From NCBI RefSeq assembly GCF_026011795.1, contig NZ_BRVS01000009.1:1-64000 (forward strand): DNA of 64,000 bases, read 5' to 3'. Below the pieces are notes generated by a model. That model searched no databases. It had not been told where the DNA came from and saw nothing but the letters and a program-made list of their open reading frames with translations. This document shows, piece by piece, positions 51,506-60,759 of this stretch (its first letter is position 1; each line of letters starts with the position of its first letter). The DNA is from Arthrobacter mangrovi. GTDB taxonomy: Bacteria > Actinomycetota > Actinomycetes > Actinomycetales > Micrococcaceae. The position numbers were made by a program, and so were the translations under genes.

Positions 51506-51823
51506 TCAGTCTTCGTCCCGGATGTCGTACGGGTCCTGCCAGGCCGACTCGTGCCGCTCGATCCGCCGCACCCAGGCCGCGGGAACCCAGCGCGTGTGCA
51601 TCCGGTAGTCGGCATCCTGCCACTTCAGGTGGACGTGCTCGCGCGTCCAGCCAATAGCCTTGGCGTCCACCGTCGCCGCGCCCTTCGCATCCAGCCGGGC
51701 GCGCACATAGGGCTCCCGGCCGTAGGGCGCGCGCGTCGGCGGGAACCGCTTGAAATCCGGGTGCCCGGAACTCTCCTGCTGCAGCAGCCCGCGGGCCTTG
51801 GTGCGGTCCACCTTATAGAACAT
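51506..51823 (-). CDS. Conserved-looking hypothetical protein, 105 residues
   Basis: MFYKVDRTKARGLLQQESSG begins a basic protein with several Trp (GWTREHVHLKWQDADY, TRWVPAAWVRRIERHESAW). Such composition suggests a nucleic-acid or RNA-associated role, but no known domain is visible. It is followed downstream by the small ABM-like gene on the same strand, 71 bp away. The next upstream region is a 166-bp gap with a weak GGGCC-TTTT-GGCCC hairpin at 51864-51877. Confidence 0.6.
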   Translation of the reverse strand: MFYKVDRTKARGLLQQESSGHPDFKRFPPTRAPYGREPYVRARLDAKGAATVDAKAIGWTREHVHLKWQDADYRMHTRWVPAAWVRRIERHESAWQDPYDIRDED

Positions 51824-51989
51824 GTGCTCTATTATCGGACTATTCGCCCGAACATAGGTGCCCGGGCCTTTTGGCCCTAGGGGCTCCCCTGCTTAATCGT
51901 TACCGTTGTGTAACGCACCGGCGGCGCCGCCGGATGGGGAGGATGCGGCGGCGCTGGTGCCGGGTTGGGGGTATTGATGTGGAGCCCGG

Positions 51990-54116
51990 TCAGGGGAACG
52001 ACGGGCTCCACACAGCCCCCGGTTTCGGTTCCGCGCCTTCCAGCACACCCGGCTTCTCCGGCGTATACAGCCACATGTCGAACAGCGGGCCCAGGTCCTT
52101 CCCGGACACCCCCTCGGCGAGCGCGATGAACTCCCCGATCGTGGCGTCGCCGCCGCCCTGCTCGTCCGGCCACCGCCGCAGGATCGTGAAGAAGTCGTCG
52201 TCACCCACGGCCTGCCGCAGCGCGTGCACCGCCATCGCCCCGCGTTCGTAGACCGCAGGGTCAAAGAGCGCGGCCGCGCCCGGATCCCCGATCACCACTT
52301 TCCAGAAGGGGTCCGACGCCGGAATCGCGGCCCGGACGTCGAAGAGCTGCTGCGCAGTGTCGAGGCCTTCCTCCTCGCTCCACAGCCATTCGGCATAGGA
52401 GGCGAAGCCCTCGTTCAGCCAGATCTCCCGCCAGTCGGCCACCCTCACGCTGTCCCCGTACCACTGGTGCGCCAGCTCGTGCACCACCACTCCGTCGGCC
52501 AGCGGCTGGGCGTAGAAGAAGTCTTTCGCATAGACCGGCCGCGTCTGGTTCTCCAGCGCGAAGCCGACTCCGGACAGGTCGTCTACGATCCCGCCGGCGT
52601 CGCGGAACGGATAGTCGCCGAAGTAGCCTTCGAGGAATCCGAGGATCTCGGGCTCCCGGGCCAGCGACGCCTCAGTGCGGGCACCGACAGTCGGCGGCGG
52701 TTCCTCGGTCGCGGTCCAGCTTTCCCCGATTTCGGGACTCCCCGCGGGCGGAGGTGCGGCCGCCCACCCGTCCCACGTGTCGCCGTCGTCCTCGAAGGAC
52801 GTGCGGCCCTTCCCCGTGGACGCCGCGATGTCATCGACGAACAGCCCGTTGTAGGCCACCTTGGCGTCGGAGGCGTAGGTGATGGAAAGTTCGACGTCGG
52901 TGCCCGCGTAGGCGGAGAGGTCCACCTTCCACTGTTCCCACGTCTCGCCGGCGTCGGTCGCGGCGTTCCACGTGCCGGAGGAGCCCTTGGGCGCGCACAT
53001 GCCGTCCGGCTTCGCCGCCAGGTAGTGCTTCAGGAACGGATGGAGCTTCAGCCAGTCCGCGCAGGCCCTGCCGGCCGCGGCGGAGGTATGCCCGTTCAGA
53101 TCCGGCAGGGTCGTCCAGTCCTGCCGCCCCGCCGTCCGGGCCTCGACGAACGCGAAGTCCCGGCCGCGCTGCAGCTCCCGGTTCACCCAGAAGGACAGTT
53201 CGGCCCCGCCAGCCGGCACTGCAAGGGTCCGGGTCAGCCGCTTGTACGCCGCGTCGCCGGCCTGCGCGGTCGCGAACTGCCGGCCGCCATGGGCTGTGAG
53301 CGGCGTGAACAGGTCCGGATCGTACGCGTCGACGAACTTCAGCTCGTCCGCACGGTACTCGTCCAGGTCGAAGTGGCCGACGTTAAACGTGGCCAGGTAG
53401 GACGCCATCGGCTCCTCGGCCTCCCACACCCACCGGCTCCTGCCGCCCACGGTCTCCTCGTCCGCCAGCCGGCCGTTGGCCACCACCTGCAGCCCCGCCG
53501 GCACGGTCACCTCGAAGGTGTAGCCGGCTGGGTCGGACGGATGGTCGTTCACCGGGAACCAGGTCGCTGCGACGTGCGGCTCGCCGATCACCAGCGCGCC
53601 GTCATCTGTGTGGAAGAACCCGGACAGCCCGAAGGCGTCCTTGATGGTTTTCGGCACGCCGTGGTACGTGACGACGCTCTCGAAGCCCTCGCCGTCGTCA
53701 ATCCCCGCCGAGGGAATGACCGTCAACTCGCCGCCCGCCCGCCTGAACGCGGCCTTCTCCCCGTCCACCTCCACCGCGTCGACCGTCAGCCCGTCCAGGT
53801 CCAGGTTGAACCGGCTCAGGTTCTGCGTGGCCTCCGCGCGCATCTCCGCCCTGCCCGTCAGCACGTCGGTCGCCGGCTCGTAGCCCACCTCCAGCGCATA
53901 GTGGAGCGCGTCATAGCCGCCGTTGCCGTCCTTGGGGTAGTACGGATCCCCCAGTCCCGGCGCCCCGGGGGTGTACGACGGCGGGGCCTCGCCGGGGTTT
54001 CGGGCGTCGACTGGGGCGGTGGTCAGCAAGGCGACCGAACACGCGAGCGCACAGACCGCCGCTCCGCGCGAACGCAGCGATTCCGAACGGCCAACCCGGC
54101 TGGACTTCTTCATCAT
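51990..54116 (-). CDS. Secreted M1-family zinc metallopeptidase with central beta-sandwich insertion
   Basis: A 708-residue exported aminopeptidase-like enzyme. Signal peptide about 1-38 (MMKKSSRVGRSESLRSRGAA, hydrophobic run). The M1 N-terminal beta domain is about 50-270. The zinc site is VVHELAHQWYGD (about 546) with the third ligand in WLNEGFASYAE. Between them (about 290-470) lies a beta-rich insertion (LSFWVNRELQRGRDFAFVEA, WEQWKVDLSAYAGTDVELS, YNGLFVDDIAAS) that looks like the MAM/immune-inhibitor-A type of binding domain. It replaces the usual direct link to the catalytic domain. Confidence 0.87.
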   Translation of the reverse strand: MMKKSSRVGRSESLRSRGAAVCALACSVALLTTAPVDARNPGEAPPSYTPGAPGLGDPYYPKDGNGGYDALHYALEVGYEPATDVLTGRAEMRAEATQNLSRFNLDLDGLTVDAVEVDGEKAAFRRAGGELTVIPSAGIDDGEGFESVVTYHGVPKTIKDAFGLSGFFHTDDGALVIGEPHVAATWFPVNDHPSDPAGYTFEVTVPAGLQVVANGRLADEETVGGRSRWVWEAEEPMASYLATFNVGHFDLDEYRADELKFVDAYDPDLFTPLTAHGGRQFATAQAGDAAYKRLTRTLAVPAGGAELSFWVNRELQRGRDFAFVEARTAGRQDWTTLPDLNGHTSAAAGRACADWLKLHPFLKHYLAAKPDGMCAPKGSSGTWNAATDAGETWEQWKVDLSAYAGTDVELSITYASDAKVAYNGLFVDDIAASTGKGRTSFEDDGDTWDGWAAAPPPAGSPEIGESWTATEEPPPTVGARTEASLAREPEILGFLEGYFGDYPFRDAGGIVDDLSGVGFALENQTRPVYAKDFFYAQPLADGVVVHELAHQWYGDSVRVADWREIWLNEGFASYAEWLWSEEEGLDTAQQLFDVRAAIPASDPFWKVVIGDPGAAALFDPAVYERGAMAVHALRQAVGDDDFFTILRRWPDEQGGGDATIGEFIALAEGVSGKDLGPLFDMWLYTPEKPGVLEGAEPKPGAVWSPSFP

Positions 54117-54404
54117 GACGGTTCCTGATCGAACGTCTGGTTTGTCCGCGGCGTGTCCGCGGAAGGGACACGCGGTCGGGAGCGGCACGGCTCCCCTCGG
54201 AATACCCGGCTCGTCGGCACCTCGGACTCACCCGCCAACCGGGCCTGTGGGACATTACGCTCCTCCCGAAGCAGGCCGCCGTCAAGGCGGAAGACCGAGG
54301 ATCAGTAGCGCCGTCTTCCCAAGGTTCTTTAAGCATTTACCTCGTACTTTTGCCCTGGTAGTTCCAGGCTGGAACGGGCACTCGAGGGGGAGGCGGTTCA
54401 GGAA

Positions 54405-55103
54405 ATGGCAGCTAACACATGGCAGTTGCAGCTCATTGACGGTTGGCGTCTGCGCTCCGGCGGCCGGGACGTGAAAGTAGGCCTGCGCCAGCAGCGGCTG
54501 ATTGCCGCCCTGGCGCTGCTGGGCAGCCAGCCGCGTTCCTTCCTGTCCGGGCTGCTGTGGCCGGAGAGCACCGAGAAGCAGGCATCGGGCAGCCTGCGCG
54601 CGGCAGTGTGGACAATCTCGCAGCAACTCCCCGGCCTGCTGGTCACAGACAACAACAGGCTGGAGCTGGCGGAATCAGTGCAGGTGGACGTGTCCGGCTT
54701 CCTGCGCGAAACGCCCGGCCCGACGGCCAGGGCTTTGGGAACCCGGCTGGACGCGCTGGCCCGGGCCGAGCTGCTGCCCGGATGGTACGACGACTGGGTC
54801 CTCGAAGAACAGGAACAATTCCAGCGCCGCCGGCTCGCCTTCCTGGAGACCACGGCCGAAAACATGCTGGCCCTCGGCGAATCAGCCGGTGCACTGGAAG
54901 CGGCCTGGGCCGCGCTGCGGATCGATCCGCTGCACGGCACCGCCATGCGCCTGCTCCTGCGCGCACAGCTCCAGGAAGGAAACCACGCCGGCGTCCTCTC
55001 CGCCTACCGGGACTTCAGCTCCCGCATGCGCACCGAGTTCGGCGCCCGCCTCCCCGCGGACATCACCGCAATCGTCTCCCCGCTGCTCACCGGCGCCGTC
55101 TGA
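54405..55103 (+). CDS. BTAD-domain transcriptional regulator (SARP-like, small)
   Basis: A 232-residue regulator. An OmpR-type winged helix (about 5-85; RSFLSGLLWPESTEKQASGS) is followed by a BTAD helical-repeat domain (LEEQEQFQRRRLAFLETTA, LEAAWAALRIDPLHGTAMRL, LSAYRDFSSRMRTEFG). There is no ATPase or TPR extension. No biosynthetic cluster is near, so it may control a neighbouring secreted peptidase or a distant target. The ATG has CAGGAA just upstream. Confidence 0.85.
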   Translation: MAANTWQLQLIDGWRLRSGGRDVKVGLRQQRLIAALALLGSQPRSFLSGLLWPESTEKQASGSLRAAVWTISQQLPGLLVTDNNRLELAESVQVDVSGFLRETPGPTARALGTRLDALARAELLPGWYDDWVLEEQEQFQRRRLAFLETTAENMLALGESAGALEAAWAALRIDPLHGTAMRLLLRAQLQEGNHAGVLSAYRDFSSRMRTEFGARLPADITAIVSPLLTGAV

Positions 55104-55158
55104 AAGAGCTTCGCAGGGTCGTCTTTCGCCTTCCATGCGTCGGATCTCATGCGTCGGA

Positions 55159-56124
55159 TCAGCTTCTGGTGCTCGCCAGCGGCGAGGTCAAGCGGGTCAG
55201 GAACGCTGTGGCCGTCCAGTCAAGGAAGTTGGAGGCGGCCGCATCAAGAGCTTCGAGCATGTCAGGAAGCAGCGGGTTGGGATCGGTGCAGCGCCGGACG
55301 CCGTAAATGCGGCGCCGCGGCGGAGCGCCGGAGAGCCGCTGCATTTTGATGTTCCGGTCGATGCCGAGGGCGAGGGCTGGAACGAGCGCCACGGCGAGCT
55401 GTTCACTGACGAGACCGCGGATGACGTCGAAGTCGTTGCTGTTGAACCGGATCCGCGGGCTGAAACCCGCCTCGGCGCACAGCAGTTGCAGCACCTGCTC
55501 GCTGTCCGAACCGCTGGCATTCGTTGACCAGACTTCCTCGGCGAGGGCTTCCAGGCCGACCCGCTCATCCCGTTCCGTGTTGGGCCCGCCTCTGAGGATC
55601 ACCATCTCCTCATCCAGCACCAGCCGGTATTTCAGGTCCGGATGCCGCTTCGCAGGGAGCAGCGGGTATTCGTAAACGATCCCGAGGTCGACCTCGCCGC
55701 TGAGGACCGCATCCGGTAGGTCGGCCGACTGGATGTCCTCCACGCGGAGCTCGGCTTCCGGGCGCCTGTCCAGGATGCGTGCCATTGCCTTCGGAAGAAG
55801 CTGTGCGGCGACGGTTCCGGACGCGCCGACTTTCAGTCGGCCCCGGTCGCCGTGCGCGTAGGAGGACATTTCGTCTTCCGCGTGGGCCAGTTGGGTAAGG
55901 AGGGTGCGGGCGTGCCTTGCCATCGCCACGCCGGCAGGCGTCGGCCACAGGTTCCGGGCACCGCGTTCAAAAAGGGCTACGCCCAGGGCCTTTTCCAGCG
56001 CGGCAACCTGCTGGGAGACGGCAGAAGTCGTGTAGCCGAGCTCCTTCGCGGCGGCGCTGTGCGAGCCGGCTTCGAGCACGGCCAGCAAGGTCCGCAGGTG
56101 AACAAAGCTATTGGTGCTGCTCAT
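55159..56124 (-). CDS. LysR-family transcriptional regulator
   Basis: A 321-residue LysR protein. HTH about 15-65 (GSHSAAAKELGYTTSAVSQQ, VAALEKALGVALFERG), then a substrate-binding domain (LKVGASGTVAAQLLP, DLGIVYEYPLLP). ATG 56124 is taken; an ATG at 56133 is also possible. It is the last gene of a minus-strand run after the racemase gene, 52 bp downstream of it. Its stop falls in a 14-bp tandem duplication. It probably controls the dehydrogenase operon in response to the substrate. Confidence 0.88.
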   Translation of the reverse strand: MSSTNSFVHLRTLLAVLEAGSHSAAAKELGYTTSAVSQQVAALEKALGVALFERGARNLWPTPAGVAMARHARTLLTQLAHAEDEMSSYAHGDRGRLKVGASGTVAAQLLPKAMARILDRRPEAELRVEDIQSADLPDAVLSGEVDLGIVYEYPLLPAKRHPDLKYRLVLDEEMVILRGGPNTERDERVGLEALAEEVWSTNASGSDSEQVLQLLCAEAGFSPRIRFNSNDFDVIRGLVSEQLAVALVPALALGIDRNIKMQRLSGAPPRRRIYGVRRCTDPNPLLPDMLEALDAAASNFLDWTATAFLTRLTSPLASTRS

Positions 56125-56176
56125 GTTCTGCATTCTGCCTGCATTCCCGGGGCTAGCGGTGCTTGGCGACAACTCG

Positions 56177-56833
56177 TTACGGCGCTGCCTTGAGCAGGTC
56201 GAGGCAGAGGGTTGTCGAGTCGTAGACAGGCAGGCCCGAGACCTCGCGCACCATCGCCGCATAGGGCGGCAGGTTAGTGCATTCCAGCACGATGGCGCCC
56301 AGCCCTCGATGTTCGCGCAGCAGCGATGACGCCACCTCCGCCACTTCCCGCTCCACCGCCTGCTCGTCCAGGTCAGCGGTCCCTTCGACAATCGCGGAAG
56401 TGAAGGCCGGACTCGTGTCCATACCCGCGACGGCGGCAGGAAGACCACGGCAGCCGGCACCCAGGAAGTGGGCCCCGGTCAGGCTGGCCCTGCGGGCCGT
56501 CAGCACTCCGACCTGGCCGTGCCGCCGCTCCGCCTCCGGGACTTGCAGGAGGCTCGACGCGGCGAAGGGCACCGAGAGCTGCGCCTGGATCTCGGACTGG
56601 AAGAGTGCCAGGAAGCCGCAGCTGGTGGAGATGGCCTTCGCGCCGCGGCGCTCCAAGAGGCGGCCCGCCGCCACGAACTCGTTGATGAGCAGGCGGTCGG
56701 GTTCCTTGACGACCCTGTGCACAGAGGCTTTTGGCACCGTTTCGTAGAGGACGGGGAACGGAAAGGTCAGCGGGTTGCCGATATCCCCCACCGGGCGCCG
56801 GAACGACGTTGCCAGCATGAGTACGCCGAGCAT
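56177..56833 (-). CDS. Aspartate/glutamate-racemase-family protein
   Basis: A 218-residue member of the Asp/Glu/hydantoin racemase superfamily. The two catalytic cysteines are in STSCGFLALFQ and LECTNLPPYA, one in each lobe, so racemase or isomerase activity is plausible. Three bases separate it from the permease stop. Racemisation of an L-amino acid to the D-form for the dehydrogenase below is an attractive role but is inference; maleate isomerase or decarboxylase members share the fold. Confidence 0.8.
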   Translation of the reverse strand: MLGVLMLATSFRRPVGDIGNPLTFPFPVLYETVPKASVHRVVKEPDRLLINEFVAAGRLLERRGAKAISTSCGFLALFQSEIQAQLSVPFAASSLLQVPEAERRHGQVGVLTARRASLTGAHFLGAGCRGLPAAVAGMDTSPAFTSAIVEGTADLDEQAVEREVAEVASSLLREHRGLGAIVLECTNLPPYAAMVREVSGLPVYDSTTLCLDLLKAAP

Positions 56834-56836
56834 GGG

Positions 56837-58348
56837 TCAGATAAACCAGACCAGCAGGCCAACGGCGAGGAAGTACAGCGAATTGGGCAAGGCCAGGATC
56901 ATCACCCTGACCGGATCCACCTTGGTGTTCAGGGCGGAACCGACGAGGCCACAGACTACGAATGCGGTCAGCCCGACGGGCGGCATGTTCTGGCCTGCCG
57001 CAGCGATATGCGAGGCGCCCAAGGCAGCGTTGACCGGGTCCATGCCGAGGTTGACGAGGATAGGTCCGAGGAAGGTGACCAGGACGGTCTGCGCCGCGGT
57101 CTGGGATCCGGTCAGCATGCCGATCGCGACGATGCCGGCCGCTCCGCCGAGCTTGAGTCCGGGCCCCGACAATGATTCCGCGGCCGCCGCGACGATGTCG
57201 ATCGCCCCCACTGCATAGAAGATGCCGATCATGGCCGCGGCGCAGAGCTGGATCTGGACGGTGCCACTGACCTTGCCGAGCCCTGTGGTGACCGTTCCCC
57301 GGGAATCCCGCCTCACGCTCTTGAAGAAGAAGCTCACCAGGATGGCAACGATGATCGCAAGCACCACGGGGAAGGCGATGCCTTTCAGCACCGGCACCGA
57401 CCCCATCCAGGCAACGGCGGAGCCGAGCACGGGAGTTTCCGTGAAGACGTCGAAACCGAACCCTGCCTTTGCAAGCACGATCACCACCAGCACCGCCAGG
57501 GGGATCAGGGTCTTCCACCGCTCGCGCATGAGTCCGGCGAACGCTTTGAATCCGGTGGCATCCAGCGGCGCAGCGTCCGGCCCCGCCGGACCGCTTCCGA
57601 ATCCGGCCTGGCCATCCGTGTTCCCGGCCCGGCCTGACGGAGTGCTGACTTTCCCGGCACGGCCGGACGGCGCACCCGCCGTGGGTCCACCGGCCGTCTG
57701 GACTGCCGGAACCAGGCTGCTGCCCAGACCGCGCTTGGCCCTGACAAACCGGAAAGATTCCAAGATGGCGAAGACTGCACCAACGCCCACGGTCAGGTAG
57801 GCAAGACTGGTGACGGGCGTCGGATCAATACCTACGAGGGAAGCCGACAGGAAGACGCCCTGCGAGATGGGCGGCATGATCGAGCCGATCGACGCACCGA
57901 GGAGGATCATCATGCCTATTTGGACAGGCTTGATCCGCAGTTCGCTCAGCGCGTGGATCACCAGGAAGCCGATGACCGTCGCGGCGGCGATGGCATCTCC
58001 GAGCAGCGACCCGGCAAGGATCAGGGTCACGAAGACGGCGGCAATCAAGCCTTTCGGCGACTTGCCGAACAGCGCACGCAGTCCGAAGAGCGTTGTTTCC
58101 ATAGCACCCAGGCGGACCTGGGCTTCGGCGTAGATACTGCCGAACAGCGATAGGGCAATGACCCAGGCCAGGCGATCCACGCCGTCGACAATCGCCAGGG
58201 CCCACTCCGCCGGAGCCAGGCCGCCGATCAGGCCGGCGGAGACGGCAGCGGCCAGCAGCGCGGCGCGGATGTCACCGCCGATCCAAGGGATCTTCTTGAT
58301 GAGGGCGATGGCGAACAGCAGCACCAGGGGGACGATAACTACCAGCAT
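56837..58348 (-). CDS. Stand-alone DctM-like (TRAP large-permease) membrane transporter
   Basis: A 503-residue membrane protein with about 12 hydrophobic segments; GSLLGDAIAAATVIGFLV and ASIGSIMPPISQGVFLSASL are DctM-type reentrant motifs. No dctP or dctQ is adjacent. A hydrophilic insertion of about 50 residues (about 215-265) is Gly/Pro/Ser-rich and repeats PSGRAGK and PSGRAGN. It should import the organic substrate of the neighbouring dehydrogenase. It lies 27 bp after the oxidase gene. Confidence 0.8.
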   Translation of the reverse strand: MLVVIVPLVLLFAIALIKKIPWIGGDIRAALLAAAVSAGLIGGLAPAEWALAIVDGVDRLAWVIALSLFGSIYAEAQVRLGAMETTLFGLRALFGKSPKGLIAAVFVTLILAGSLLGDAIAAATVIGFLVIHALSELRIKPVQIGMMILLGASIGSIMPPISQGVFLSASLVGIDPTPVTSLAYLTVGVGAVFAILESFRFVRAKRGLGSSLVPAVQTAGGPTAGAPSGRAGKVSTPSGRAGNTDGQAGFGSGPAGPDAAPLDATGFKAFAGLMRERWKTLIPLAVLVVIVLAKAGFGFDVFTETPVLGSAVAWMGSVPVLKGIAFPVVLAIIVAILVSFFFKSVRRDSRGTVTTGLGKVSGTVQIQLCAAAMIGIFYAVGAIDIVAAAAESLSGPGLKLGGAAGIVAIGMLTGSQTAAQTVLVTFLGPILVNLGMDPVNAALGASHIAAAGQNMPPVGLTAFVVCGLVGSALNTKVDPVRVMILALPNSLYFLAVGLLVWFI

Positions 58349-58375
58349 GTGTTGGACTCCTCGGCCTGAGTGATC

Positions 58376-59548
58376 TTACGCGGGGATGGGCACGGCAAAG
58401 CGGTTGACGGTCAGCGCGTGCAGGAACGGGCCGGTTTTTCCGTCCACCAGGTCGCGGACCAGTATGCCGGTGATGGGTGCCAGCGCGATCCCGTCGCCTT
58501 CATGTCCAGCCGCAATGACGTAACCCCCAAGCTCCGGGGCGCGGTCGATGATGGGCAGGCCGTCGCCGGTGTACGGGCGGAAGCCGGTCATGGAACGGAT
58601 GATCCGTATCTTGGCCAGCGCCGGCACGATACGAATGGCGTGCCCGGCAATCGCGGCCATGACGTCCGGCCCGGAAGCCTTCTCGAAGCCGGCGAACTCC
58701 CTGCTGCCGCCGATGAGCAGGTTGCCCGACTCGGTCTGCCCCAGCGAGAGGCCGATTCCGTACGGCGGCACGTTCCCGGAGCCGACGGCGGCAAGGTGCT
58801 TGGCGGCAATGTACTGGGCGCACAGCATGCTCCCGTTGACCATCGGCTCCACGGCCTCGGAAATCAGGATGGTGCCCCGGCGCGGCTTGACCGGCACGTG
58901 CACACCGGCCAGCTGGCCGACCTGTCCTGCGAAGGGACCGGCGGCGTTGATCACCAGCGGCGTGGAGATGCTGCCGCGGCGTGTTTCCACAGCGGTGACC
59001 CGACCGGCGGAGGCGCGGATGCCTGTGACCTCGCAGTGCGTCATTGTCTGTGCTCCGTGCCGCGCCGCCGCGCGGAACAGGGCCGTATTGAGGGCCAGCG
59101 GGTTGACCTCGGCGTCGTCGGGGCTGAAGGAAGCGCCGAGCACGTGCGGGGACAGGCACGGCTGGCGCCTTCTGGCCTCGTTCCCGTCCAACAGCTCAAC
59201 CGCAATGCCGGCGTCCCGCTGCTTGCGGACGAAATCCCGCATGAAATCCAGATGTTCCGGCGTCTCGATGGCGACCATTCCGCCGTCGTTCTTCAGTTCC
59301 AGGTCCGCTTCCAGTTCCGCCTCGAGCGTGTCGTACATGCGCCGGCTAGCGAGCGCCAACTCCATGTGGATGCCGGGGCGCTTCGACTGCAGGAAGATTG
59401 CCTTGTCGCACGAGCCGGAGGCGCCTGCCCCGGGGCCGGCCTTCTCGACGAGGACGACCTTCCGCCCCTGCTCGGCCAGCCGGAAGGCGATCGATGAGCC
59501 GATCACGCCGGCACCGATGACCACCGCGTCCGCTGTTTTTATGCCCAT
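58376..59548 (-). CDS. FAD-dependent amino-acid/opine dehydrogenase, DAO-like catalytic subunit
   Basis: A 390-residue DAO-fold flavoprotein. AVVIGAGVIGSSIAFRLAEQ binds FAD; later GFRPYTGDGLPIIDRAPE and YVIAAGHEGDGIALAPI are typical of DadA-, hydroxyproline- and opine-type dehydrogenases. It is expected to oxidise a secondary or primary amino acid and to hand electrons to the iron-sulfur partners. ATG 59548 overlaps the upstream subunit gene by 10 bases. Substrate unknown. Confidence 0.85.
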   Translation of the reverse strand: MGIKTADAVVIGAGVIGSSIAFRLAEQGRKVVLVEKAGPGAGASGSCDKAIFLQSKRPGIHMELALASRRMYDTLEAELEADLELKNDGGMVAIETPEHLDFMRDFVRKQRDAGIAVELLDGNEARRRQPCLSPHVLGASFSPDDAEVNPLALNTALFRAAARHGAQTMTHCEVTGIRASAGRVTAVETRRGSISTPLVINAAGPFAGQVGQLAGVHVPVKPRRGTILISEAVEPMVNGSMLCAQYIAAKHLAAVGSGNVPPYGIGLSLGQTESGNLLIGGSREFAGFEKASGPDVMAAIAGHAIRIVPALAKIRIIRSMTGFRPYTGDGLPIIDRAPELGGYVIAAGHEGDGIALAPITGILVRDLVDGKTGPFLHALTVNRFAVPIPA

Positions 59549-60759
59549 GCCTGTGCCTCCGCCTGCTGGTGGGTGCCCGCCGCGGCCCACAGCTCCCCTG
59601 CCTTGCGCCGGCCTTCGCCGACGTTCGGCAGGAAGGTGATCGGGCTGGTGCGGCGCACGTCGTCGACGGAGGCGATGGCGTCCCTGAGCCGCGCCGGTTC
59701 GGCCAAACCCAGCCGTGCCGCCACGGCCAGCCCGGCGACCGTCCCCTGTGCCATCGCGACCTTCGCGCCCTCGATACCGGTCACGTTGCCGGCCACGAAC
59801 ACGTTCTTCAGGGTGGTTTCCATTTCCTCGCTGTGCAGCGGCACCTGTCCCCCCAGTTCATCGATCCGGGCCGCGGCGCACCCTCCCGTCAGCTCCTGCA
59901 CCGGATAGAGACCACCGGAGAGGCAAACGCAATCCACCTCCAGCAAACGGGTACGGCCTTTCGGCCGGCCCTGCGCGTCGATGTCGGTCACTTCGACCGC
60001 CCGGACGCGTTCATCGCCCTCGATGGCGGTGATGCTCTGCTTCAGCTTGAGCGGGACGCCGAGCACGGGAACGCCCGATTCCGGATACAGCCGGGCCGCT
60101 GCCTTCCGGGCGACGGGGTTCCGGACGAGGCCGGCAGCCGCGCGCAGGAACGCATTGGGAGCCAGACTGGCCAGGCCCGACAGGTAGCCGAGGTTGTGGC
60201 CGGGATGGCCGCCTTGCCCGCTCAACTTACTGAGCGGCGGCAGGAAAATGCCCACGACGTCCGCACCTGCCATCTTCAGCTCATGCGCGACGGTGAGCGA
60301 CAGCGGGTCCACCCCGACGACGGCGATCCTCTGCCCGGGGCGCACCCGGTAGAAATTCGTGAGGGTCTGCGCAGCGCCGACGGTCATCACGCCGGGGAGC
60401 GTCCAGCCCGGAATAGGCATGGCCCGCTCGGCAGCGCCGGAAGCCAGCACGACATGCGGCGCCGAGATAGTGTCTCCTCCGTCCAGGGCCAGGAACCACC
60501 CGGGGTGCATACCCCACACTTCCCGTCCGCAGAACAGCTCCACTCCGGCAGCGGCAGCCCTCTCCCCCAACCCCGCGGCGACCTTTTGGCCGATCCACCA
60601 ACTGTCCTTGGACTCCTGGTGCAGCTGGCCGAGGAGGCGGCCTCCAGGCACGCGGTTCTCGTCAACGACGGCAACGCGTCCACCGGCTTCTGCCGCCGCG
60701 ATCGCCGCGGACAGACCCGCCGGCCCGGCCCCGACGATGGCAACGTCGAACGCCGTCAC
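59539..60759 (-). CDS. NAD(P)/FAD-dependent oxidoreductase subunit (HcnB/OoxA-type)
   Basis: A 406-residue flavoprotein with an N-terminal FAD site (VAIVGAGPAGLSAAIAAAE), a second dinucleotide site (IAVVGVDPLSLTVAHELK) and NVFVAGNVTGIEGAKVAMAQ near the C-terminus. In opine oxidase, hydrogen cyanide synthase and D-hydroxyproline dehydrogenase this subunit pairs with a DAO-like one. GTG start overlaps the ferredoxin-like gene stop (GTGA). The iron-sulfur BFD piece often fused at the C-terminus is here a separate gene. Confidence 0.85.
   Translation of the reverse strand: MTAFDVAIVGAGPAGLSAAIAAAEAGGRVAVVDENRVPGGRLLGQLHQESKDSWWIGQKVAAGLGERAAAAGVELFCGREVWGMHPGWFLALDGGDTISAPHVVLASGAAERAMPIPGWTLPGVMTVGAAQTLTNFYRVRPGQRIAVVGVDPLSLTVAHELKMAGADVVGIFLPPLSKLSGQGGHPGHNLGYLSGLASLAPNAFLRAAAGLVRNPVARKAAARLYPESGVPVLGVPLKLKQSITAIEGDERVRAVEVTDIDAQGRPKGRTRLLEVDCVCLSGGLYPVQELTGGCAAARIDELGGQVPLHSEEMETTLKNVFVAGNVTGIEGAKVAMAQGTVAGLAVAARLGLAEPARLRDAIASVDDVRRTSPITFLPNVGEGRRKAGELWAAAGTHQQAEAQAWA

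Noticed and set aside
52224-54128. 634-codon plus-strand frame across the M1 peptidase gene
   Set aside because: No recognisable domain and wrong codon bias; antisense shadow.
54405-55103. BTAD regulator as a sign of an antibiotic gene cluster
   Set aside because: No polyketide, peptide-synthetase or terpene genes are found around it.
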